Shown here: one piece after another, positions 1 to 6,147 of the stretch
Numbering within the stretch: position 1 is the stretch's first letter
Layout: each line of letters opens with the position of its first letter
Assembly (NCBI GenBank): GCA_002394235.1
Contig: DGTF01000063.1
Span: forward strand, 45,751-51,897
DNA length: 6,147 nucleotides
DNA from: Eubacterium sp. UBA4343
GTDB taxonomy: Bacteria > Bacillota > Clostridia > Lachnospirales > Lachnospiraceae
Direction: 5' to 3'
Program-made: the position numbers and the translations under genes
Notes under the pieces: generated by a model
The model's database searches: none
Told to the model about the DNA's origin: nothing
The model's input: only the letters and a program-made list of their open reading frames with translations

Positions 1-2004
1 GTGGAGCATGACTTTGAACCGAAATATATTACGATCCGGGGCAAGGGAGAGCTGGTTGCCTCCCTTCGCAAGGCGGCAGACAAGGCGGATAAAGTCTATC
101 TTGCGACAGACCCCGACCGTGAGGGAGAAGCGATCTCATGGCATCTGTCAAAGGCGCTTCGCCTGGATCCGAAGAAGATGCGCCGGATTACCTTTAATGA
201 AATAACGAAAACAGCGGTCAAATCCTCTTTGAAGAATGCAAGAGATATCGACATGAATCTTGTGGATGAGCAGCAGGCGAGGCGGTGCCTTGACCGTATG
301 GTAGGATATGAGATCAGTCCGCTGCTCTGGAAGAAAATCAAGCGGGGACTGTCTGCCGGCCGTGTGCAGTCTGTCGCGCTGCGGATCATAGCAGACCGTG
401 AGGAGGAGATCAACGCATTTATTCCGAAGGAGTATTGGACGCTGGATGCGGATTTCAAGGTCAGCGGAGAGAAGAAACCTCTGACTGCCCATTTTTATGG
501 AGATCATCAGGGAAAGATAGAGATATCTTCTGAGGAACAGCTGCAGGGAATTCTGGACAGTCTGAAGGACGCAGATTATCATGTCAGCGAGCTGAAGACT
601 TCTGAGAGAAGCCGGAAGGCACCGCTGCCTTTTACGACGAGTACGCTCCAGCAGGAGGCTTCAAAGACCCTGAACATGTCCACTTACAAGACCATGCAGA
701 TTGCGCAGCAGCTGTATGAGGGAATCGATCTGAAAAAGGGCGGTACAGTGGGCCTGATCTCTTATCTGCGTACCGATTCCACACGTATCTCAACGGAAGC
801 GGATCAGGCGGCGAGAGAATATATCCGGGAGCAGTACGGGGAACAGTTCCTGTCAGACGGGAGCACAACGGAGAACAAAAACAAGCACGCGCAGGATGCA
901 CACGAGGCGATACGACCGACGGATATCACGAGAACGCCATCGTCTGTGAAGGAGTTTCTTTCCAGGGATCAGTTCCGTCTCTATCAGCTGATTTGGCGGA
1001 GATTTGCGGCAAGCCGAATGGCTTCAGCCCGCTATGAGACAAACACGGTGAAAATAACCGGCGGAAAGTATGTGTTCCACGCGTCCTCATCCCGGATTAA
1101 ATTCGCCGGCTTCATGACAGTATACACACAGGACGATGACAAAAAGCTTGAGAATGATCATCTGAGCGGGATTACGAAGGAGAGTACGCTTTCTCTGATC
1201 AATTTCGACAGGGAACAGCATTTTACGCAGCCCCCGGCTCATTATACAGAGGCTTCGCTTGTCAAGACGCTGGAGGAGCTTGGAATCGGACGGCCGAGTA
1301 CCTACGCTCCTACCATCACAACGATCATTACACGCCATTATGTGACCCGTGAAAAGAAGAATCTGTACATCACAGAGCTTGGAACAGCAGTGAACGATCT
1401 GATGAAGGAGGCGTTTCCGGGCATTGTGAATGTGGATTTTACTGCCAATATGGAACAGCTTCTGGACGCAATCGGAGACGGCACCATCGAGTGGAAAACC
1501 GTTGTGCGGAACTTCTGGCCGGATCTGGATGCCGCTGTGCAGAAGGCAGATAAAGAGCTGGAAAAGGTGAAGATTGAGGATGAAGTAACCGATGTCATCT
1601 GCGAGAACTGCGGACGGCACATGGTGATCAAATATGGCCCGCACGGAAAGTTCCTTGCCTGCCCCGGTTTTCCGGAATGCCGCAATACAAAACCGTATCT
1701 GGAGAAGATTGGCGTGAAGTGCCCGAAGTGCGGAGGTGAGGTGCTTCTGAAGAAGACCAGAAAGGGCCGGATCTATTACGGCTGTGAGCATAATCCGGAC
1801 TGTGATTTCATGACTTGGCAGAAGCCGTCGAACATCCGCTGTCCGAAATGCGGAGGCTATATGCTTGAAAAGGGAAGCCGGCTTGTGTGCGCGGACAAGG
1901 AATGCGGATATGTCATGCCGAAGCCAAAGCAAGAGGATCCGGATACCGCGAAGGCAGCGTCGGGAAAGCGTGAGGAGCCTGTTTCTGCAGCGGCAAGCCT
2001 TTGA
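1..2004 (+). CDS. topA: DNA topoisomerase I (type IA), 5'-truncated by window edge
   Basis: Type IA topoisomerase, which relaxes negative supercoils through a transient 5'-phosphotyrosine break; cytoplasmic. The frame is open from base 1. The GTG there is an internal Val codon, because the family normally has about 45 more residues before VEHDFEPKYITIRGKG, including the first Toprim glutamate. Seen (window residue numbers): Toprim metal motif D37-P-D39-R-E41; SAGRVQS at 118-124; active-site Tyr255 in LISYLRTDST; HAQDAHEAIRPTD of the gate domain; GIGRPSTYAPTI. The C-terminus carries three four-cysteine zinc ribbons: C534/C537/C554/C560, C574/C577/C595/C601 and C614/C617/C630/C635. They are followed by a charged, Ala-rich tail of about 30 residues. 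The estimated full length of about 712 aa fits Gram-positive TopA (B. subtilis about 690). No strong terminator follows the TGA stop. Identity is near certain; only the start is unseen. Confidence 0.98.
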   Translation: MEHDFEPKYITIRGKGELVASLRKAADKADKVYLATDPDREGEAISWHLSKALRLDPKKMRRITFNEITKTAVKSSLKNARDIDMNLVDEQQARRCLDRMVGYEISPLLWKKIKRGLSAGRVQSVALRIIADREEEINAFIPKEYWTLDADFKVSGEKKPLTAHFYGDHQGKIEISSEEQLQGILDSLKDADYHVSELKTSERSRKAPLPFTTSTLQQEASKTLNMSTYKTMQIAQQLYEGIDLKKGGTVGLISYLRTDSTRISTEADQAAREYIREQYGEQFLSDGSTTENKNKHAQDAHEAIRPTDITRTPSSVKEFLSRDQFRLYQLIWRRFAASRMASARYETNTVKITGGKYVFHASSSRIKFAGFMTVYTQDDDKKLENDHLSGITKESTLSLINFDREQHFTQPPAHYTEASLVKTLEELGIGRPSTYAPTITTIITRHYVTREKKNLYITELGTAVNDLMKEAFPGIVNVDFTANMEQLLDAIGDGTIEWKTVVRNFWPDLDAAVQKADKELEKVKIEDEVTDVICENCGRHMVIKYGPHGKFLACPGFPECRNTKPYLEKIGVKCPKCGGEVLLKKTRKGRIYYGCEHNPDCDFMTWQKPSNIRCPKCGGYMLEKGSRLVCADKECGYVMPKPKQEDPDTAKAASGKREEPVSAAASL

Positions 2005-2090
2005 AATGACTGAGTCAGAATAACGGATCTGAAATGAATGAGTCGGATGGGTAGCAAACGAAGGATATAGCGGTGAAACACCAACTTTAG

Positions 2091-2128
2091 CAAACTGTTA
2101 TGCCCCGCAGGCGGGCGGCACAAACTGT
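2091..2128. repeat. Direct repeat CAAACTGT flanking a GC-rich imperfect hairpin
   Basis: CAAACTGT occurs at 2091-2098 and again at 2121-2128, exactly 30 bp apart. Between them, 2101-2120 can pair TGCC with GGCA and CCG with CGG, leaving a two-base GC bulge and a CAGG loop. An additional TAGCAAAC copy at 2052-2059 matches 2088-2095. The hairpin has no T-tract after it, so it does not look like an intrinsic terminator. Function unknown. Confidence 0.5.
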
Positions 2129-2275
2129 ATAACTGATTCTGTCCTCCTGTGACTGGATTTTGACGTGGATTGTCAGATATCTTTGCGGAGAGGGCAGATT
2201 TTTTTGCCTGTTTTCGTAATCTTTTTCGTGGGAATTATTGCTGACACAAGATGAGGGATTGGAGTTTCGATGGAC

Positions 2276-2310
2276 AAACACATATATTTCAAGGGAATGT
2301 CTTGGTGTTT
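2276..2310 (+). other. Possible bulged RNA hairpin in codY upstream region
   Basis: AAACAC (2276-2281) pairs with GTGTTT (2305-2310), and CAAG (2290-2293) pairs with CTTG (2301-2304). The two 3' arms are contiguous, so the result is a 10-bp helix with an 8-nt bulge on the 5' side and a GGAATGT loop. It would matter only if transcription starts upstream of it, for example by read-through from topA. Helix stability is modest, and this could be chance in AT-rich DNA. Confidence 0.3.
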
Positions 2311-2325
2311 TAGTACATGTTTCGT

Positions 2326-2340
2326 AATTTTCCGAAAAGC
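2326..2340. promoter_or_regulatory. Candidate CodY-binding box upstream of codY
   Basis: The 15-mer here reads AATTTTCCGAAAAGC. The established CodY box is AATTTTCWGAAAATT, so 12 of 15 positions match; the differences are the central W and the last two bases. CodY is known to bind such boxes with several mismatches, and it represses its own gene in some Firmicutes. The site lies about 240 bp before the codY start and about 60 bp before the candidate promoter. This is rather far for direct occlusion, so autoregulation is an inference. Confidence 0.5.
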
Positions 2341-2365
2341 ATTCTTGTGAATCCATACAAAAATG

Positions 2366-2380
2366 GTCGAACATTTCGAC
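2366..2380. repeat. Perfect inverted repeat GTCGAA-CAT-TTCGAC
   Basis: The two 6-bp arms, GTCGAA at 2366-2371 and TTCGAC at 2375-2380, are exact reverse complements around a 3-bp centre. The size and symmetry suit a dimeric regulator's operator. It does not fit the Gram-positive LexA box, because only one CGAAC half-site is present. The element lies between the CodY-like box and the candidate promoter. The protein that might bind it is unknown. Confidence 0.5.
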
Positions 2381-2398
2381 AAAATATATAAGCTATTA

Positions 2399-2427
2399 TT
2401 GATTTCAGAAAAAAGCTGTGTTACTAT
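2399..2427 (+). promoter_or_regulatory. Possible codY promoter with internal CodY-like core
   Basis: TTGATT at 2399-2404 and TACTAT at 2422-2427 are separated by 17 bp, each matching 4 of 6 bases of the sigma-A hexamers. TTTCAGAAAA at 2403-2412, the core of the CodY consensus, overlaps the -35 end and the spacer; the full 15-mer at 2400-2414 matches 10 of 15. Repressor binding there would block polymerase. Other AT-rich stretches, such as TATATA near 2523, are possible -10 elements, so the assignment is tentative. Confidence 0.3.
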
Positions 2428-2444
2428 TCTTCTAGTTGAATAGT
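2423..2444. repeat. 22-bp near-palindrome ACTATTC...GAATAGT
   Basis: ACTATTC (2423-2429) and GAATAGT (2438-2444) are perfect 7-bp reverse complements. The centre TTCTAGTT contains a palindromic CTAG, so only two symmetric positions break the full 22-bp dyad. It overlaps the candidate -10 hexamer at 2422-2427 and would lie at the start of the codY transcript. It could be an operator or an RNA hairpin. A partial further copy of the arm, CTATTT, follows at 2450-2455. Confidence 0.5.
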
Positions 2445-2578
2445 AGATTCTATTTATATGTTCAATTCTTTTTTAACTTAATCCCGACGAAACAACATCA
2501 GCTGAATTATTTGTGTCCGCATTATATATGTTGTCGATATTGGTGTAGAAAATTCCCAGCGGACGAAAGGAGATCGTA

Positions 2579-3385
2579 ATGAGCGTACAGCTGCTTGACA
2601 AAACAAGAAAAATCAACAAACTGCTTCACAACAACAATTCAACGAAGGTTGTCTTCAATGACATCTGCGATGTGCTGGTGGACTGTCTCCAGTCAAATAT
2701 TCTTGTCATCAGCCGGAAGGGAAAGGTTCTTGGAGTGTCAACCTGCAGCGGTGTTGATGAGATCAGCGAGCTGATCACAGATGAGGTCGGAACGCACGTA
2801 GATCCGTTATTAAATGATCGTTTCCTGAATGTCCTTTCTACGCAGGAAAATGTCAATCTGAATACGCTCGGCTTTGAGGGAGAGAAGTACGAGGGCTATA
2901 CTGCAATCATCAATCCGATTGAGATTGCCGGAGAGAGACTCGGGACGGTCTTCATGTATCGCTACAAACCGCAGTATGATATCGACGACATCATTGTCAG
3001 CGAGTATGGAACTACGGTCGTCGGGCTCGAGATGATGCGCTCCGTAAATGAGGAAAACGTTGAGGAAAATCGCAAGATTCAGGTGGTGAAATCTGCGTTC
3101 AGCACACTGTCGTTCTCAGAACTGGAGGCGATTATCCACATCTTTGATGAACTCGACGGCACGGAGGGAATCCTTGTCGCGAGCAAGATCGCGGACCGCG
3201 TCGGAATTACAAGATCTGTTATTGTCAACGCACTTCGCAAATTTGAGAGCGCAGGCGTCATTGAATCCAGATCAAGCGGCATGAAGGGTACCTACATCAA
3301 GGTGCTGAACGATTACATTTTCGACGAGCTTGCGGAGATTAAGGAGAAGAGAACGCAGGAAAACGCCAAGAAGGCTAAAGCCTGA
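2579..3385 (+). CDS. codY: CodY, GTP- and branched-chain-amino-acid-sensing global transcription regulator
   Basis: Cytoplasmic DNA-binding dimer that, in characterised Firmicutes, represses amino-acid, nitrogen and virulence genes when GTP and branched-chain amino acids are plentiful. It has 268 residues against about 259 in B. subtilis; the excess is largely a Lys-rich C-terminal tail (about 253-268). The N-terminal helix MSVQLLDKTRKIN and a GAF-like effector domain span about 1-155, with SRKGKVLG at 45-52 and EYGTTVVGLE at 142-151. A linker helix leads to the winged helix-turn-helix at about 180-244, whose ASKIADRVGITRSVIVNALR (201-220) is nearly identical to the family's recognition motif. 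ATG was chosen because AAAGGAG (2566-2572) precedes it by 6 nt and the N-terminus fits family members. No arginine occurs between residues 48 and 80, where B. subtilis CodY has Arg61 contacting isoleucine. It is probably autoregulated and has its own terminator downstream. Confidence 0.97.
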   Translation: MSVQLLDKTRKINKLLHNNNSTKVVFNDICDVLVDCLQSNILVISRKGKVLGVSTCSGVDEISELITDEVGTHVDPLLNDRFLNVLSTQENVNLNTLGFEGEKYEGYTAIINPIEIAGERLGTVFMYRYKPQYDIDDIIVSEYGTTVVGLEMMRSVNEENVEENRKIQVVKSAFSTLSFSELEAIIHIFDELDGTEGILVASKIADRVGITRSVIVNALRKFESAGVIESRSSGMKGTYIKVLNDYIFDELAEIKEKRTQENAKKAKA

Positions 3386-3463
3386 TCGGGTCAGGCAAGC
3401 TGAGACCTGATTAATCAGGAAGGCAGAGGGCCTGACTGAGCCTGGCAAGATGGGGCTGACAGG
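3381..3463. repeat. Cluster of CCTGA/TCAGG inverted repeats after codY
   Basis: Beginning at the codY stop codon itself, CCTGA occurs at 3381, 3406 and 3431, and TCAGG at 3391 and 3415. Related CCTGG (3441) and CTGACAGG (3456) follow. The best unit is the perfect 14-bp palindrome CCTGATTAATCAGG at 3406-3419. GGCAAG also recurs at 3394 and 3444. In RNA, several mutually exclusive hairpins could form in the codY 3' untranslated region, upstream of the terminator. Role unknown. Confidence 0.7.
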
Positions 3464-3513
3464 ATTGGCGTATCGGAGACGCTGATTGAATATTGAATAA
3501 TGAAAGAATACAC

Positions 3514-3551
3514 AAAGAATACCGCGGCTCACTGTGCCGCGGTATTCTTTT
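3514..3551 (+). terminator. Strong hairpin terminator of codY
   Basis: A perfect 15-bp stem, AAAGAATACCGCGGC (3514-3528) with GCCGCGGTATTCTTT (3536-3550), closes a 7-nt TCACTGT loop. The T-tract is short, TTTT at 3548-3551, and partly inside the stem. The A-rich 5' arm gives it a terminator-like shape on the minus strand too. It isolates codY from the groE operon. Confidence 0.9.
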
Positions 3552-3731
3552 GGGCGCAAAAAGATTTATGGACCGGAAGCAGAACGGATTCTGTTTTATT
3601 GAAATGAGAAAGCAGACCGTATCCTGCATTGTTGAAATCATATTTGGAATAAAAACAGTAAATAAGTGAGATAAACAGAGAAATAAAAAGAAATAGAGAG
3701 CAATAATGAGATATGCCACTAGAAAACCGAT
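3552..3731. other. Gene-free A/purine-rich spacer before the groE promoter
   Basis: No supported gene lies in the 300 bp between the codY terminator and groES. A 33-codon frame from ATG 3568 to TGA 3667 has no ribosome binding site and no recognisable product. A minus-strand frame at 3411-3779 runs across both the terminator and the promoter, so it is not credible. From about 3648 to 3713 the plus strand is markedly purine-rich and A-rich, which could bend DNA or help polymerase binding just upstream of the groE -35. That role is inference. Confidence 0.7.
3579..3640. repeat. 33-bp-period imperfect direct repeat, two copies
   Basis: The 29-mers at 3579-3607 and 3612-3640 agree at 22 of 29 positions and are offset by exactly 33 bp. 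Both begin GCAGA and contain CTG followed by TTGAAAT. The first copy can fold CAGAA-CGGA-TTCTG (3580-3593) followed by TTTT, and the second can pair GCAG with CTGC. They look like a decayed duplication. Confidence 0.55.
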
Positions 3732-3760
3732 TTGCGAAATAGAGCTTTTGAAACTATTAT
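3732..3760 (+). promoter_or_regulatory. Sigma-A-type promoter of groES-groEL
   Basis: TTGCGA (3732-3737) and TATTAT (3755-3760, 5 of 6 consensus) are separated by an ideal 17 bp. Transcription is predicted to start near 3767, leaving the CIRCE element within the first bases of the mRNA, the usual layout for HrcA-controlled groE operons. An alternative -10, TATAAA at 3758-3763, lacks a matching -35. Confidence 0.75.
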
Positions 3761-3772
3761 AAATATCGTTGA

Positions 3773-3799
3773 GTAGCACTCAAAGTTAATGAGTGCTAA
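3773..3799. promoter_or_regulatory. CIRCE operator (HrcA-binding site)
   Basis: The sequence GTAGCACTC-N9-GAGTGCTAA matches the CIRCE consensus TTAGCACTC-N9-GAGTGCTAA except for the first base; the spacer is exactly 9 bp (3782-3790). HrcA binds this element and represses groE and dnaK operons until heat stress occupies GroEL, which HrcA needs to stay active. hrcA itself is not in the window. The element is also transcribed and can form a 5' mRNA hairpin. Confidence 0.96.
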
Positions 3800-3851
3800 T
3801 AAACATAAGAATTGGTGAAAGATTGAAATCCATATAAGGAGGCTGAAGATT

Positions 3852-4127
3852 ATGAAGTTAGTTCCACTTGGAGACAGAGTTGTACTGAAACAGGTTGAAG
3901 CAGAGGAGAAGACAAAATCCGGTATTATCCTCACATCCGCAGCGCAGGAGAAGCCGCAGGAGGCAACTGTAATTGCGGTAGGACCGGGAACCGATAAAGT
4001 CAAGATGGAAGTGAAACCGGGCGATAAAGTTATTTTTGCTCAGTATGCAGGAACTCATTTTAAGGCTGACGGCGAGGAATATATCGTATCAAAGCAGGAA
4101 GATATTCTCGCGATTATTGAGGATTAA
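3852..4127 (+). CDS. groES: Co-chaperonin GroES (Hsp10)
   Basis: Seven GroES subunits form the lid of the GroEL folding chamber in the cytoplasm. The 91-residue protein, slightly short of the usual 94-97, starts MKLVPLGDRVVLKQ, a standard GroES N-terminus. The mobile loop spans about 16-34 with the GroEL-binding tripeptide Ile25-Ile26-Leu27 after Gly24. VIAVGPG (40-46) leads into the roof hairpin, then VKPGDKVIF and the C-terminal strand ending ILAIIED. The start is fixed by AAGGAGG (3836-3842), 9 nt before ATG. It is the first gene after the CIRCE promoter, and its partner groEL follows after a 266-bp spacer that is much longer than usual. Function is certain from the family; expression control is inferred from CIRCE. 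Confidence 0.98.
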   Translation: MKLVPLGDRVVLKQVEAEEKTKSGIILTSAAQEKPQEATVIAVGPGTDKVKMEVKPGDKVIFAQYAGTHFKADGEEYIVSKQEDILAIIED

Positions 4128-4136
4128 TACGGAAAC

Positions 4137-4250
4137 CGATTATCAGGAATACTGAAGTCTGAGACGACAGTCGGTTATCAGGAATACCGAAGTCTGAGAC
4201 GACAGCCGGTTATCAGGAATACTGAAGTCTGAGACGACAGCCGGTTATCG
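4137..4250. repeat. 35-bp tandem repeat, about 3.3 copies, in groES-groEL spacer
   Basis: Three full units lie at 4137-4171, 4172-4206 and 4207-4241, in exact 35-bp register. Unit 1 differs from unit 3 at two positions and unit 2 differs from unit 3 at one. A fourth unit starts at 4242 with CGGTTATC, then continues as a shortened, deleted version (GGATGACTGACGAC). Each unit carries a quasi-palindrome, CTGAAGTCTGAGACGACAG, in which CTG/CAG and GTC/GAC can pair around a TGA loop. Unit 2 has CCG in place of CTG. The array starts 9 bp after the groES stop codon, and 35 bp is not a multiple of three. Its function is unknown; it could be a replication-slippage product or an mRNA structural element. 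Confidence 0.95.
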
Positions 4251-4318
4251 GATGACTGACGACGGATACGAAAATCGGCTGTGAAACAGATAATGATGTG
4301 GAATTATACTTGAATCAG

Positions 4319-6019
<1,701 letters not shown>

Positions 6020-6066
6020 TCCTGCCCACCGGAATCTGAATAACGGGATGATATAAATGAAAAATG

Positions 6067-6108
6067 CCGCCGCACGTTTCGCGTAAACGAAAGTGCGGCG
6101 GTTTTTTT
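6067..6108 (+). terminator. Intrinsic terminator of the groE operon
   Basis: CCGCCGCAC (6067-6075) pairs perfectly with GTGCGGCGG (6093-6101) and is followed directly by seven T residues (6102-6108). The 17-nt loop can itself pair GTTT (6076-6079) with AAAC (6085-6088), so the hairpin may have an inner stem. It lies 47 bp after the groEL stop codon. This is a textbook Rho-independent signal. Confidence 0.95.
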
Positions 6109-6147
6109 ACGCGAACAGTGAGCCGCAGCCGAATGCGAAGTATTCGT

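Larger units (their letters stand above)
2005..2578. other. Long topA-codY intergenic region, no supported gene
   Basis: This is 574 bp without a credible coding sequence. The first 170 bp have mixed composition and contain short direct repeats around a GC-rich imperfect hairpin. From about 2190 the sequence is strongly AT-rich, with T-runs at 2201-2207 and 2469-2475. Minus-strand reading frames at 2087-2374 and 2173-2382 have no ribosome binding site and give unconvincing Cys/Ser/His-rich proteins. The AT-rich half holds the candidate codY control elements listed separately. No known riboswitch class was recognised. No convincing topA terminator was found, so read-through from topA into codY is possible. 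Confidence 0.8.

Noticed and set aside
1..3. GTG at base 1 as the real topA start
   Set aside because: The Toprim region upstream of this point, including the first catalytic glutamate, is indispensable in the family, so the codon is internal and the gene is cut by the window.
1231..1254. PPAHYTEA in TopA where E. coli and others have Arg in place of His
   Set aside because: I recall the His form as common among clostridial TopA proteins, and the surrounding catalytic motifs are intact, so it does not suggest altered activity.
1087..1932. 281-residue minus-strand reading frame opposite topA
   Set aside because: It lies wholly inside topA, whose zinc ribbons and catalytic motifs are unmistakable in the plus frame. 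The antisense protein has no recognisable domain and no ribosome binding site.
2196..2215. GGCA-GATTTTTT-TGCC as a topA terminator
   Set aside because: The T-run is inside the loop rather than after the stem, and the stem has only 4 bp, so it does not form a standard intrinsic terminator.
2087..2382. Two overlapping minus-strand frames in the topA-codY spacer
   Set aside because: No ribosome binding site, one depends on a TTG start, the products are low-quality Cys/Ser/His-rich sequences, and the frames cross the CodY-like box and palindrome.
3568..3669. 33-codon plus-strand frame after the codY terminator
   Set aside because: No ribosome binding site, no promoter evident between the terminator and its ATG, and no recognisable product.
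3411..3779. 122-residue minus-strand frame with a hydrophobic stretch
   Set aside because: It crosses the codY terminator and the groE promoter and enters CIRCE. The hydrophobic run comes from the AT-rich spacer, and no ribosome binding site is present.
4137..4250. The 35-bp repeats as a CRISPR array
   Set aside because: The units abut directly with no unique spacers between them, and no cas gene is nearby. It is a simple tandem repeat.

Overview
The window reads as ordinary core chromosome of a low-to-moderate G+C Gram-positive anaerobe in the Clostridia, most likely Lachnospiraceae. The clues are a CodY with the N-terminus MSVQLLDKTRKINKLLHNN, a DNA topoisomerase I ending in three four-cysteine zinc ribbons, a CIRCE-controlled groES-groEL pair, and strong AGGAGG-type ribosome binding sites. 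I cannot name the genus. All four genes are on the plus strand. I see no mobile element, CRISPR array, tRNA or rRNA.

Layout: (1) 1-2004 is topA, cut by the left window edge; about 45 N-terminal residues are missing. (2) 2005-2578 is a 574-bp gap that turns strongly AT-rich and holds several inverted repeats. It also holds a candidate CodY box (12 of 15 positions) and a possible codY promoter with a second, weaker CodY-like core. (3) 2579-3385 is codY, the global regulator that senses GTP and branched-chain amino acids. It is followed by a tail rich in CCTGA/TCAGG inverted repeats and a very strong hairpin terminator at 3514-3551. (4) 3552-3851 is a gene-free, A-rich spacer with a 33-bp-period imperfect direct repeat, ending in a sigma-A-type promoter and a CIRCE operator. 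(5) 3852-4127 is groES. (6) 4128-4393 is an unusually long groES-groEL spacer with about 3.3 copies of a 35-bp tandem repeat and a bulged stem-loop. (7) 4394-6019 is groEL, closed by an intrinsic terminator at 6067-6108.

The genes form two or three separate transcription units. topA maintains supercoiling. codY, probably self-controlled, sets nutrient-dependent transcription. groES and groEL are the HrcA-repressed chaperonin and co-chaperonin, which assemble together to fold proteins. I found no new multi-gene system. The parts that deserve a second look are all noncoding: the tandem repeat inside the chaperonin operon, the palindrome-rich codY leader, and the repeat-like codY 3' tail. The CodY effector domain also lacks an obvious counterpart of the B. 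subtilis isoleucine-binding arginine.
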